NCBI RefSeq assembly: GCF_003201105.1
Contig: NZ_QICJ01000002.1
Span: 496,001 to 560,000 of the forward strand
Direction: 5' to 3'
Source of the DNA: Dyella sp. AtDHG13
GTDB lineage: Bacteria > Pseudomonadota > Gammaproteobacteria > Xanthomonadales > Rhodanobacteraceae
Length of the DNA: 64,000 nt
In this document: piece by piece, positions 31,128 through 40,502 of the stretch
Layout: each line of letters opens with the position of its first letter
Position numbering within the stretch: the first letter of the stretch is position 1
Program-made: the position numbers and the translations under genes
The notes under the pieces: generated by a model
The model's input: only the letters and a program-made list of their open reading frames with translations
Database searches by the model: none
Told to the model about the DNA's origin: nothing

Positions 31128-32333
31128 ATGTCCATCGAAGTCAAAGTTCCCGTCCTGCCCGAATCCGTTTCCGACGCCACCATCGCCACCTGGCACAAGA
31201 AGGCCGGTGAAGCGGTCAAGCGCGACGAAAACCTGGTCGACCTCGAAACCGACAAGGTCGTGCTCGAAGTGCCCTCCCCGGTGGACGGCGTGCTGAAGGA
31301 AATCAAGTTCCAGTCCGGCGACACCGTGACCAGCCAGCAGGTCATCGCGGTGATCGAGGAAGGCGCCGTCGCCTCCGCCCCGGCGGCCGCTCCCGCCGCT
31401 GCCGCCCCGGCTCCGGCCGCAGCCGCCCCGGCCGCTCCGGCTGCCGCCAAGGCAGGCAATGCCGACCTGTCGCCGGCCGGCCTGCGCGTGGCTACCGAGC
31501 AGAACATCGACGCCTCCAAGGTGGCCGGCACCGGCCGCGATGGCCGCGTGACCAAGGAAGACCTGGTCAACTACGGCAAGGGTGGCGCCGCCCCGGCCGC
31601 CGCTGCGCCGGCCGTCAAGCCGACGCCGGGTTCGCGTCCGGAAGAGCGCGTGCCGATGACCCGCATGCGCGCCCGCATCGCCGAGCGCCTGATGCAGTCG
31701 AAGAACTCCATCGCCATGCTCACCTCGTTCAACGAAGTGAACCTGGCCGAAGTGGTGAAGATGCGCAAGGCGCTGGGCGAGTCGTTCGAGAAGGCCAACG
31801 GCGTGAAGCTGGGCTTCATGAGCTTCTTCGTGAAGGCCGCCGCCGAAGCGCTGAAGCGCCACCCGATCGTCAACGCCTCGGTGGACGGCAACGACATCAT
31901 CTATCACGGCTACCAGGACATCTCCATCGCCGTGTCCACCGACAAGGGCCTGGTGACGCCGGTGCTGCGCGACGTGCAGGACCTGAGCTTCGCCGACGTC
32001 GAGCGCGGCATCGTCGACTACGCCAAGAAGGCGCGTGACGGCAAGCTGGGCCTGGACGACCTGCAGGGCGGCACCTTCACCATCACCAACGGCGGCACCT
32101 TCGGCTCGCTGCTGTCGACCCCGATCGTGAATCCGCCGCAGAGCGCCATTCTGGGCATGCACGCCATCAAGGAGCGCGCCATCGTGGAGAACGGCCAGGT
32201 GATCGCCGCGCCGATGATGTACCTGGCGCTGTCCTACGACCACCGCATCATCGACGGCAAGGACGCGGTGCTGTTCCTGGTCGACATCAAGAACCAGCTG
32301 GAGAATCCGCAGCGCATGTTGCTCGGTATTTGA
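31128..32333 (+). CDS. sucB: Dihydrolipoyllysine succinyltransferase (E2 of 2-oxoglutarate dehydrogenase)
   Basis: 401 residues. A lipoyl domain (1-75, lipoylated Lys43 in ETDKV), an Ala/Pro-rich flexible linker, an E1/E3-binding domain (about 107-145, [14 protein letters not shown]) and the catalytic domain with His372 and Asp376 in YDHRIIDG. The ATG at 31128 follows CAAGGAAA; an in-frame ATG 27 bases upstream lies within the repeat and is not used. Middle gene of sucA-sucB-lpd. Confidence 0.97.
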   Translation: MSIEVKVPVLPESVSDATIATWHKKAGEAVKRDENLVDLETDKVVLEVPSPVDGVLKEIKFQSGDTVTSQQVIAVIEEGAVASAPAAAPAAAAPAPAAAAPAAPAAAKAGNADLSPAGLRVATEQNIDASKVAGTGRDGRVTKEDLVNYGKGGAAPAAAAPAVKPTPGSRPEERVPMTRMRARIAERLMQSKNSIAMLTSFNEVNLAEVVKMRKALGESFEKANGVKLGFMSFFVKAAAEALKRHPIVNASVDGNDIIYHGYQDISIAVSTDKGLVTPVLRDVQDLSFADVERGIVDYAKKARDGKLGLDDLQGGTFTITNGGTFGSLLSTPIVNPPQSAILGMHAIKERAIVENGQVIAAPMMYLALSYDHRIIDGKDAVLFLVDIKNQLENPQRMLLGI

Positions 32334-32372
32334 GCGCCCCGCTCAAATACCAAATAGGTAACGAAGCTCTGG

Positions 32373-32405
32373 CGGCGAGCCGTGGCATTGAATCCACGCT
32401 CGCCG
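32373..32405 (+). other. Stem-loop between sucB and lpd
   Basis: CGGCGAGCCGTGG (32373-32385) pairs with CCACGCTCGCCG (32394-32405) with one bulged C and an 8-base loop. No T run follows. It may adjust the relative abundance of lpd by processing or partial termination. Confidence 0.45.
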
Positions 32406-32455
32406 CACACATCTCCCGCTTTACCTGCGACGCACTCCCCTGGCGCGTCGCATAG

Positions 32456-33892
<1,437 letters not shown>

Positions 33893-33983
33893 GAGCCAGG
33901 AGTGAGTGGAGAGGAGCGAGAAGCGAGAGCGGCCGCGTGGCGTTCCCGTTTCAGTGAAGCTCCTCCCCGCTCGCCGGCTTCGG

Positions 33984-34020
33984 ACAGGCCCGCTCATGGC
34001 AACATGAGCGGGCCTGTTTG
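33984..34020 (+). terminator. Rho-independent terminator of the suc operon
   Basis: A perfect 15-base stem (ACAGGCCCGCTCATG with CATGAGCGGGCCTGT) and a GCAA tetraloop, followed by TTTGTTG. It lies between lpd and the LOG-family gene. Confidence 0.88.
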
Positions 34021-34110
34021 TTGTAGAAACGCCTAACGGTTCCCCGACAATACGGGGCCTCCCGCTCTACTCTCACTTCTCACTCCTCTTCCCTATTTCC
34101 TCGCTCTCCC

Positions 34111-34701
34111 ATGCCTACCGCCCTTTGCGTCTACTGCGGCTCCAGCAGCGGCAGTCATCCCGAATATGTTGAACAGGCCCGCGCCTTCGGCACGGAAATG
34201 GCACGCCGTGGCATCGCGCTGGTGTATGGCGGCGGCAAGGTCGGCCTGATGGGCACGGTGGCCGACGCCGTGCTCGCGGCCGGCGGCAAGGTCATCGGCG
34301 TGATTCCGCGCCAGCTGGTGGATCTTGAAGTGGCCCATGCCGGCCTGACCGAGCTGGTGGTGGTGGAAACCATGCATCAGCGCAAGACGCGCATGTTCGA
34401 ACTGTCGGATGCCTTCGTGGCCTTGCCGGGCGGCTTCGGCACGATGGACGAAATGTTCGAGATGCTCACCTGGGCGCAGCTGGGCCTGCACCGCTATCCC
34501 TGCGGCTTCCTCGATGTGCGCGGCTATTACGCGCAGTTGCGCGCGATGATGGATCACATGGTGGCCGAACGCTTCGTGCGCCCCGAGCAACGCGACAGTG
34601 TATGGTTCGGTCAGGACATGCAGCAGCTGTTCGACTGGATGGAGCAGTACCAGGGCGTTCACGTGCCCAAATGGATCGACCGCAGCAGCGTCGAAGCCTG
34701 A
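34111..34701 (+). CDS. LOG-family protein (cytokinin riboside monophosphate phosphoribohydrolase type)
   Basis: 196 residues. The family motifs are Arg94 within MHQRKTRMFE and PGGFGTMDE (106-114), which bind and hydrolyse nucleoside 5'-monophosphates to base and ribose phosphate. Known LOG enzymes activate cytokinins; bacterial members may act on AMP or other nucleotides. The Rossmann-like GSSSGSHPEYVEQA and YGGGKVGLMG segments are intact. No Shine-Dalgarno is evident ahead of the ATG. Confidence 0.9.
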   Translation: MPTALCVYCGSSSGSHPEYVEQARAFGTEMARRGIALVYGGGKVGLMGTVADAVLAAGGKVIGVIPRQLVDLEVAHAGLTELVVVETMHQRKTRMFELSDAFVALPGGFGTMDEMFEMLTWAQLGLHRYPCGFLDVRGYYAQLRAMMDHMVAERFVRPEQRDSVWFGQDMQQLFDWMEQYQGVHVPKWIDRSSVEA

Positions 34702-34736
34702 GTCACCGTTTCGCGCACCACGAGAAAGGATGGGCC

Positions 34737-35747
34737 ATGAGCAGTTCCTCCAGCGCCTTTCGCGCTTTCCGCATCCACAACGATGCCGCCGGTTATCGCG
34801 GTAGCCTGGAAACCATCGGCGCGGACGCGTTGAGCCCCGGCGAAGTGCTGGTGCAGGTCGCCTATTCGTCCGTCAACTACAAGGACGCCCTGGCCGGCAC
34901 CGGCAAGGGCAAGATCCTTCGCCAGTACCCGCTCAACGGCGGCATCGATGTGGCCGGCACCGTGGTGGCCTCCACCGATCCGGCCTTCAAGGAAGGCGAT
35001 GCCGTGCTGTGCACGGGTAGCGGGCTGTCCGAGACGCGCGACGGCGGCTATGGCCAGTACGTCCGCCTGCCTTCGGCATGGACCATCCGCCTGCCCAAGG
35101 GGCTGAGCCTGCGCGAGAGCATGATCATCGGTACGGCCGGCTTTACGGCCGCGCTGGCGCTGCTGCGCATGGAAGACAATCGCCAGACGCCAGCCCTGGG
35201 CCCGATTGCCGTCACCGGCGCCACCGGTGGCGTGGGCATGCTGGCCATCGACATCTTCACGCGCGCCGGCTACGCCGTACACGCCATCAGCGGCAAGGCA
35301 TCGCATTTCGACTTCCTGCGCGACCTCGGCGCGGCCGAATGCATCGATCGCCACCAGCTCGCCTTCAGCGGCAAGCCGATGGATTCCGCCCGCTTCGGCG
35401 GCGCGCTGGACAACGTCGGCGGCAGCATGCTCGCCGGCCTGCTGCCGCTGATCGCCCCCTATGGCAACGTCGCCATTTGCGGCAATGCGGGCGGCATCCA
35501 GCTGGAAACCACGGTGATGCCCTTCATCATCCGCGGCGCCAGCCTGCTGGGCATCGCCTCCGCCGGCACCGCCAGGGACATCCGCGACCGGGTGTGGGAG
35601 CGTCTCTCCGGCGACTGGAAGCCGCAACATCTTGAGCGCATCGCCACGCGCGAAGTCACCCTGGAGCAACTGCCCGATGTGTTTTCGCGGATGTTGGCGG
35701 GTGAATCGTTTGGCCGTACCTTGGTACGCGTGGACGGCGCAAGCTGA
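34737..35747 (+). CDS. YhdH/YhfP-family NADPH quinone oxidoreductase (acryloyl-CoA reductase type)
   Basis: 336 residues of the zinc-free medium-chain dehydrogenase fold. The N-terminal half has SSVNYKDALAGTGKGKILR and PLNGGIDVAGTV, characteristic of YhdH/AcuI proteins; the cofactor half has VTGATGGVGMLAIDI. AcuI members reduce acryloyl-CoA with NADPH; others have unknown enone substrates. The ATG at 34737 follows GAAAGGATGG and lies 35 bases after the LOG gene, so the two may be one transcript. Confidence 0.88.
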   Translation: MSSSSSAFRAFRIHNDAAGYRGSLETIGADALSPGEVLVQVAYSSVNYKDALAGTGKGKILRQYPLNGGIDVAGTVVASTDPAFKEGDAVLCTGSGLSETRDGGYGQYVRLPSAWTIRLPKGLSLRESMIIGTAGFTAALALLRMEDNRQTPALGPIAVTGATGGVGMLAIDIFTRAGYAVHAISGKASHFDFLRDLGAAECIDRHQLAFSGKPMDSARFGGALDNVGGSMLAGLLPLIAPYGNVAICGNAGGIQLETTVMPFIIRGASLLGIASAGTARDIRDRVWERLSGDWKPQHLERIATREVTLEQLPDVFSRMLAGESFGRTLVRVDGAS

Positions 35748-35760
35748 GCGTTCGCTCAAC

Positions 35761-35789
35761 TTGGAAGCATCGCGGCAGCGTCATAGAAT
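35761..35789 (+). promoter_or_regulatory. Promoter of the PilH-like regulator gene
   Basis: TTGGAA (35761-35766) and TAGAAT (35784-35789) with a 17-base spacer, giving a start near 35796 and a leader of about 24 bases that carries AAGGGGAA as ribosome binding site. Confidence 0.6.
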
Positions 35790-35819
35790 CCAACGAAACA
35801 ACAAGGGGAACTCCACCTT

Positions 35820-36185
35820 ATGGCACGCATCCTGATCGTCGACGATTCGCCGTCGCAGCTGTTGGGCATCAAGCGCATCGTCGAAAAGCTCGGGCATGAG
35901 GCGCTGACGGCCGAGGATGGCGCTGCCGGTGTCGAAGCGGCGAGGCGCGAACGCCCCGACCTGATCCTGATGGACGTGGTCATGCCGAACCTCAACGGCT
36001 TCCAGGCCACCCGCACCATCAGCAAGGATCCGGACACACAGCACATCCCGGTGGTGCTGGTGACCACCAAGGACCAGGAAACCGACAAGGTGTGGGGCCT
36101 GCGCCAGGGTGCGAGGGCCTACGTCACCAAGCCGATCCGCGAAGAGGAACTGGTCACCACGCTGAAGGAATTGCTGCCGGCCTGA
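35820..36185 (+). CDS. pilH: Type IV pilus response regulator PilH
   Basis: 121 residues, a single receiver domain. The acidic pair Asp8/Asp9, phospho-acceptor Asp52 in LILMDVVMPNLNG and Lys104 in YVTKP are intact. The sequence is very close to PilH proteins of the Chp/Pil chemosensory system that controls twitching motility. Here it stands alone with its own promoter; no pilG, pilI, pilJ or chpA is beside it. A strong bidirectional terminator follows. Another stand-alone CheY-like role cannot be excluded. Confidence 0.88.
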   Translation: MARILIVDDSPSQLLGIKRIVEKLGHEALTAEDGAAGVEAARRERPDLILMDVVMPNLNGFQATRTISKDPDTQHIPVVLVTTKDQETDKVWGLRQGARAYVTKPIREEELVTTLKELLPA

Positions 36186-36204
36186 GGGCACGGCCGCTTC
36201 CCGA

Positions 36205-36234
36205 CAAAAAACGGCGCCCTTCGGCGCCGTTTTT
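36205..36234. terminator. Bidirectional rho-independent terminator between pilH and the J-protein gene
   Basis: CGGCGCC and GGCGCCG form a stem with a CTTC loop, flanked by AAAAAA on one side and TTTTT on the other, so it can end transcripts from both convergent genes. Confidence 0.88.
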
Positions 36235-36254
36235 CGTTGCACGGATGGATGCGC

Positions 36255-37163
36255 TCAACGACGGGGGTCGTAATCGGCGAACTGCTCGCGCAGGGCTTCG
36301 TATGCCTTCTTCTGGGCATCCGTATCCGCCAGCGGCGCGCGGATGGACAGCTCCACCAGCTGATCGCCCGGATGCGCCCCCGGCAACCCGCGCCCCTTCA
36401 AGCGCAGCTTGCGGCCGGACTGCGAGCCCGCCGGAATGCGCAGGTCCACCGTGCCTGCCAGCGTGGGCACCGGCACGGTGGCTCCCAGGGCGGCTTCCCA
36501 CGGCGCGATGGGCAGCACGTGCAGCACATTGCGGCCGTCCAGGCGGAAACGCGCATCGTCGCGGATGCCCACCTCCAGCAGCAGGTCGCCGTTGGGCGCA
36601 CCGCCCGAACCGGCGTGGCCCTGCCCGGCCAGACGGATCACCTGCCCCGGCTGGATGCCTGCCGGAATCTTTACCTCCAGCACGCGCTCGCCGCCGCTGC
36701 CGTCCTGCAGCGCCAGGCGGGTCTTGCCGCCATCGAACGCCGTCTGCAGGTCGATCTGCACGTGCGCATGCACGTCGCCGCCACGGCGTGCGCGGGGTGC
36801 GCCGCGATGGCCGTGGCCCGGCGCGGCGCCGCGTCCGAACAGGCTTTCGAAGAAGTCGCTGAAATCGCCGCCGCCATCGCCGCCGAAATCGAAGCCATGG
36901 CTCTGGCCCCAGCCCGGCGGTGGCCGGAACTGCTCGCCGCCGCGGTAGCCGCCGGCGCGGAGCTCATCGTAGGCCCGGCGCTTTTCGGCGTCGCGAAGCA
37001 CTTCGTTGGCTTCGTTGATCGCCTTGAATTTCTCTTCCGCGCCCGCCTCTTTGTTGCGGTCCGGATGGTATTTCTTGGCCAGCTTGCGGTAGGCGGATTT
37101 GATCTCCGCTTCGCTGGCCTCCGGCTTGACGCCAAGAATGTCGTAATAGTCTTTGAATTCCAC
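36255..37163 (-). CDS. cbpA: DnaJ-domain chaperone of the CbpA type
   Basis: 302 residues. An N-terminal J domain with HPD at 33-35 stimulates DnaK; a Gly/Phe-rich linker ([17 protein letters not shown]) and the two beta-sandwich client-binding domains follow, without the DnaJ zinc finger. This is the CbpA/DnaJ class II layout. The GTG at 37163 is preferred because GGGGAG precedes it and [11 protein letters not shown] follows; an upstream in-frame ATG at 37235 lacks conservation. It converges on pilH. Confidence 0.9.
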   Translation of the reverse strand: MEFKDYYDILGVKPEASEAEIKSAYRKLAKKYHPDRNKEAGAEEKFKAINEANEVLRDAEKRRAYDELRAGGYRGGEQFRPPPGWGQSHGFDFGGDGGGDFSDFFESLFGRGAAPGHGHRGAPRARRGGDVHAHVQIDLQTAFDGGKTRLALQDGSGGERVLEVKIPAGIQPGQVIRLAGQGHAGSGGAPNGDLLLEVGIRDDARFRLDGRNVLHVLPIAPWEAALGATVPVPTLAGTVDLRIPAGSQSGRKLRLKGRGLPGAHPGDQLVELSIRAPLADTDAQKKAYEALREQFADYDPRR

Positions 37164-37386
37164 AACCGCTCCCCGGCAATCCCCGCCCCGCTCAGGCACG
37201 GCGGACATCATGATGCCCCGCCAGCCAGCCGGCAAAGTTCGCCCGACTCATGGGTAATGCGTGGCAGTGCCCTGCCACCCTCTCTATGGTCAGCCAGATG
37301 GGTGCGAAAACCGCGTGATTCAAGGCGACAACACGCCCCCGCCGGCGCTAGCATGCTTCATTCCCCAGCACACAGGCACGACTTCC

Positions 37387-37869
37387 ATGAGCATTAAGGT
37401 CGGCGACACCCTGCCCGATGTCGACATCCGCGCCGTCGGCAACGGCATCGAACAGGTCCGGACCGGGCCGCTGTTTGCCGGGCGGAAGGTCGTGCTGTTC
37501 GCGGTGCCCGGCGCCTTCACCCCCACCTGTTCCAACCGGCATCTGCCGGGCTATGTGCAGCAGTTCGCCCAGTTCCGCGAGCGTGGCGTGGACGTGATGT
37601 GCCTGGCGGTGAACGACGCCTACGTCATGCAGGCCTGGGCCGCCTCGCAGAACGTGCCGCCCGAACTGCTGATGCTGGCCGACGGCAACGGCAACTTCAC
37701 CAGGGCCCTGGGGCTGGAACTGGACGGCAGCAGCTACGGCATGGGCCTGCGCGCCAGGCGCTTCGCCCTGTACGCCGACAATGGCGTGGTGAAGCAATTG
37801 CACGTCGAAGCGCCAGGCGAGTTCCGCGTGTCGACCGCCGAAGCCATGCTGGAACAGATCCCCAGCTGA
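37387..37869 (+). CDS. Peroxiredoxin, Prx5 type
   Basis: 160 residues. The peroxidatic Cys48 is in VPGAFTPTCSNRHLPG, the Prx5/AhpE-like motif. Prx5 proteins reduce hydrogen peroxide and alkyl hydroperoxides, usually with glutaredoxin or glutathione. The other cysteine (VMCLAVND, near residue 73) is a possible partner. The ATG at 37387 starts MSIKVGDTLPDVD; an upstream in-frame start is not conserved. A hairpin follows the stop. Confidence 0.92.
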   Translation: MSIKVGDTLPDVDIRAVGNGIEQVRTGPLFAGRKVVLFAVPGAFTPTCSNRHLPGYVQQFAQFRERGVDVMCLAVNDAYVMQAWAASQNVPPELLMLADGNGNFTRALGLELDGSSYGMGLRARRFALYADNGVVKQLHVEAPGEFRVSTAEAMLEQIPS

Positions 37870-37878
37870 TGGCACTGA

Positions 37879-37908
37879 CGGGATGATGCGTGGAGGCGCA
37901 TCATCCCG
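37879..37908 (+). terminator. Stem-loop after the peroxiredoxin gene (weak terminator candidate)
   Basis: A perfect 12-base stem, CGGGATGATGCG with CGCATCATCCCG, and a TGGAGG loop, 10 bases after the stop. No T run follows, so intrinsic termination would be weak. Confidence 0.45.
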
Positions 37909-37968
37909 CGTCATTCGTTCGCTGCACGTTGTCATGCTCCAGCCGCTGTCCATGCTGTGGAGTTCTTG

Positions 37969-39984
37969 ATGCAACCCGCGACTTACCGACGTCTTGGCCT
38001 TCTCGCCTGCCTGCTCCTGGTTCAGGCCGTTCACGCGCAGGCTGCGCCAGCCGACGAGCAAGGCGTGTTCGTCCTGCACAAGTTCGCGCGCGCGATTGGC
38101 GAGGAGCGCTACACGATCCATCGCGACGCCGGCCAGCTGACGCTCACCTCGGACTTCCAGTTCACCGACCGCGGCACCGCCGTGCCGTTGAAGACGGTCT
38201 ACCAGGCCAAGGACGAGGCCCATCCGTTGTCGTTGAAGGTGGAGGGAAAATCCGCCCGCTTTGCCGAGCTGCACGACGCGTTCACTCTCGACGCCACGCA
38301 GCAACAAGTGCAGCTTGCGCGCGGCAAGGAGCAGCAGCGCTTCGCGGCGAACGACCACACCTTTCTGATGGACGGCTATTCGCCGGTCGCCATGCAGCAG
38401 ATGCTGATGCGCTACTGGATGGCCAAGGGCAAGCCCGCGCGCATCGACGCGCCGCCCGGCGAACCCATCCGTATCGCACCGACGACCGATCTCAAGCTCA
38501 ATGTCTCGGGCCACGCCACGATGGTGCATGGCTACGAAGTGAGCGGCCTGGCCTGGGGCACGGAAACGCTGTGGATGGACGATGAAGGCAAGCTCGTCGC
38601 GCTGGTCACGCGCGATGCGGAAGAGGATCACTTCGAAGCCGTCCGCCAATCGTACGAAGCGGCTCTCGGCGCGTTCATCCAGCGCGCCGCCAACGACAGC
38701 CTGGCCTCGCTCGCGCGCCTGGGCGCCAAGGCGCGCCAGCCGGCCGCGAAACGGCTGGCGATCACGCATGTCACCCTGATCGATGGCACGGGCGCCGCGC
38801 CCCGGCGAGACGCCACGGTGTTCGTGGAAAACGGCATCATCACGCGCATCCTGCCCGACCAGAAGGAGGCGCCCCTCACGCTGTCGGGCTACAGCGTGCT
38901 CGACGGTTCCGGCAAGTACCTTATTCCCGGGCTGTGGGACATGCATGCCCACTACGAGCAGGTGGAATGGGGCCCCGTGTATCTCGCCTCGGGCGTCACC
39001 ACGGTGCGCGACTGCGGCAACGAGTTCGACTTCATCACCTCGGTGCGCGATGCGCTGGATCAGGGGCACGGCATCGGCCCGCGCATTCTCATCGCCGGCC
39101 TGGTGGACGGTACGGGCGCGAAGACGCTGGGCGCCGTCACGGCGGACACGCCGGCCGAAGCCGTCGCCGTCGTGCGGCGCTACAAACAAGTCGGCGCGCG
39201 GCAGATCAAGATCTACAGCAGCATGAAGCCCGAACTGGTGCCCGTGATCACCGCCGAAGCCCACCGGCTGGGCATGACGGTGACCGGCCACGTGCCCTTC
39301 GGCATGACGGCGCCGCAGGTCGTCGAAGCAGGTTACGACAGCATCAACCACATCGACTTCGTCACGCGCGGCTTCATGGACGTGCAACCCGACAAGCCGC
39401 TGCCGCCGCTGGACCTGCATGACGCCAAGGCGAGCCGTGAGTTTGCGCTCTACAAGCAGCACCACACGGTGTTTGACGACACCATCGCGCTGTACGAAAT
39501 CTGGATGCATCCCGATACAACGCCGTTGTCCAGCATCGAGCCCGGCGTGACGCATCTGCCGCCGTCGCTGGCGACAGCGCTGGATAGTCCCGGTGTTCCC
39601 CCCGCGCGCGCCGCGCGCAGCAGCGAGTACTACAAGGACATGTTCGCTGTGCTGCGCGAGCTGCATCGGCAGGGCCTGGCGATCGTGGCGGGCACTGACC
39701 AGGCCATTCCCGGCCATTCCCTGCACCGTGAGCTGGAGATCTACGTGCAGGCCGGTTTCACGCCGATGGAAGCGCTGCAGGCCGCGACCAGCGTGCCGGC
39801 GCGCTTCATGGGGATGGACAGGGAACTGGGCACCATCGTCGTGGGCAAGCGCGCCGACATGGTGCTGCTCGACGGCGATCCACTCGCCGATATCCGCAAC
39901 ACCCGCAAGGTCGTCAGGACCATCGCCGGCGGCGCCGTCTATGAGCCTGCGCCGCTGTGGGAATCCGTGGGTTTCACGCCATGA
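37969..39984 (+). CDS. Secreted amidohydrolase-superfamily protein with an extra N-terminal domain
   Basis: 671 residues. A signal peptide (MQPATYRRLGLLACLLLVQA) is followed by about 240 residues of beta-rich, unrecognised sequence, then a metal-dependent amidohydrolase domain. Metal ligands are His326/His328 (DMHAH), His441 (TGHVPFG), His461 (NHIDF) and Asp577 (GTDQA); the C-terminal GKRADMVLLDGDPL is typical. The usual carboxylated lysine could be in IKIYSS. Relatives include exported imidazolonepropionase/prolidase-like hydrolases. Substrate unknown. The ATG at 37969 has GGAG upstream. Confidence 0.85.
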   Translation: MQPATYRRLGLLACLLLVQAVHAQAAPADEQGVFVLHKFARAIGEERYTIHRDAGQLTLTSDFQFTDRGTAVPLKTVYQAKDEAHPLSLKVEGKSARFAELHDAFTLDATQQQVQLARGKEQQRFAANDHTFLMDGYSPVAMQQMLMRYWMAKGKPARIDAPPGEPIRIAPTTDLKLNVSGHATMVHGYEVSGLAWGTETLWMDDEGKLVALVTRDAEEDHFEAVRQSYEAALGAFIQRAANDSLASLARLGAKARQPAAKRLAITHVTLIDGTGAAPRRDATVFVENGIITRILPDQKEAPLTLSGYSVLDGSGKYLIPGLWDMHAHYEQVEWGPVYLASGVTTVRDCGNEFDFITSVRDALDQGHGIGPRILIAGLVDGTGAKTLGAVTADTPAEAVAVVRRYKQVGARQIKIYSSMKPELVPVITAEAHRLGMTVTGHVPFGMTAPQVVEAGYDSINHIDFVTRGFMDVQPDKPLPPLDLHDAKASREFALYKQHHTVFDDTIALYEIWMHPDTTPLSSIEPGVTHLPPSLATALDSPGVPPARAARSSEYYKDMFAVLRELHRQGLAIVAGTDQAIPGHSLHRELEIYVQAGFTPMEALQAATSVPARFMGMDRELGTIVVGKRADMVLLDGDPLADIRNTRKVVRTIAGGAVYEPAPLWESVGFTP

Positions 39985-40063
39985 GGGGCGCTCCCTGCAC
40001 TGTTCCTTGCCACGGCATGGCGTAGCGTCCACGGCAGTGCACACATCAACGGAAACCATCGCC

Positions 40064-40444
40064 ATGAACGCAAGGGAACAACGGATACCCGGGCCAGATC
40101 ACCCCATCACGGTGACGCCAAGTACCGACCGCATCGTCGTTCGCGCAGCGGGAAGCATTCTCGCCGACACGCGCGCGGCACTGAACCTGCAGGAGGCGTC
40201 CTACCCAGTCGTGCACTACATACCGCGCGAGGACGTGGACATGTCACGGCTCGAACGCACGGAGCACCATACGTATTGTCCGTACAAGGGTGACTGCTCG
40301 TACTACAGCATCCCCTCATTGGGCGAGCGCGGCACGAATGCGGTATGGACGTATGAGCATCCGTACGAGGCCGTCGCCGGCATCAAGGATCATCTCGCCT
40401 TCTACGCCACGCGCGTCGACGCCATCGAGGTCACGCCCGGCTGA
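40064..40444 (+). CDS. DUF427-type protein
   Basis: 126 residues, no signal peptide. The motifs YPVVHYIPREDVDM, THHTYCPYKGDCSYYS-like sequence (seen here as HHTYCPYKGDCSYYS) and WTYEHPYEAVAGIKDHLAFY are characteristic of DUF427 proteins, small beta-rich proteins of unknown function. It follows the amidohydrolase gene by 79 bases and converges on gyrA. A role cannot be stated. Confidence 0.85.
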   Translation: MNAREQRIPGPDHPITVTPSTDRIVVRAAGSILADTRAALNLQEASYPVVHYIPREDVDMSRLERTEHHTYCPYKGDCSYYSIPSLGERGTNAVWTYEHPYEAVAGIKDHLAFYATRVDAIEVTPG

Positions 40445-40458
40445 CGCGGGGCAAAAAA

Positions 40459-40482
40459 GAAGCCCGGCGTGAGCCGGGCTTC
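40459..40482 (-). terminator. Rho-independent terminator of gyrA
   Basis: GAAGCCCGGC and GCCGGGCTTC form a 10-base stem around a 4-base loop. On the minus strand the stem is followed by TTTTTT, about 20 bases after the gyrA stop. Confidence 0.9.
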
Positions 40483-40502
40483 CTCGTACTACAGGCAGGT
40501 GA

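Noticed and set aside
30993-31130. Short peptides beginning MDGRFLT or MDGC at several intergenic sites
   Set aside because: They are translations of the dispersed repeats (the ATGGATGG loop supplies the start). The shared sequence is explained by repeat structure, not by a conserved peptide.
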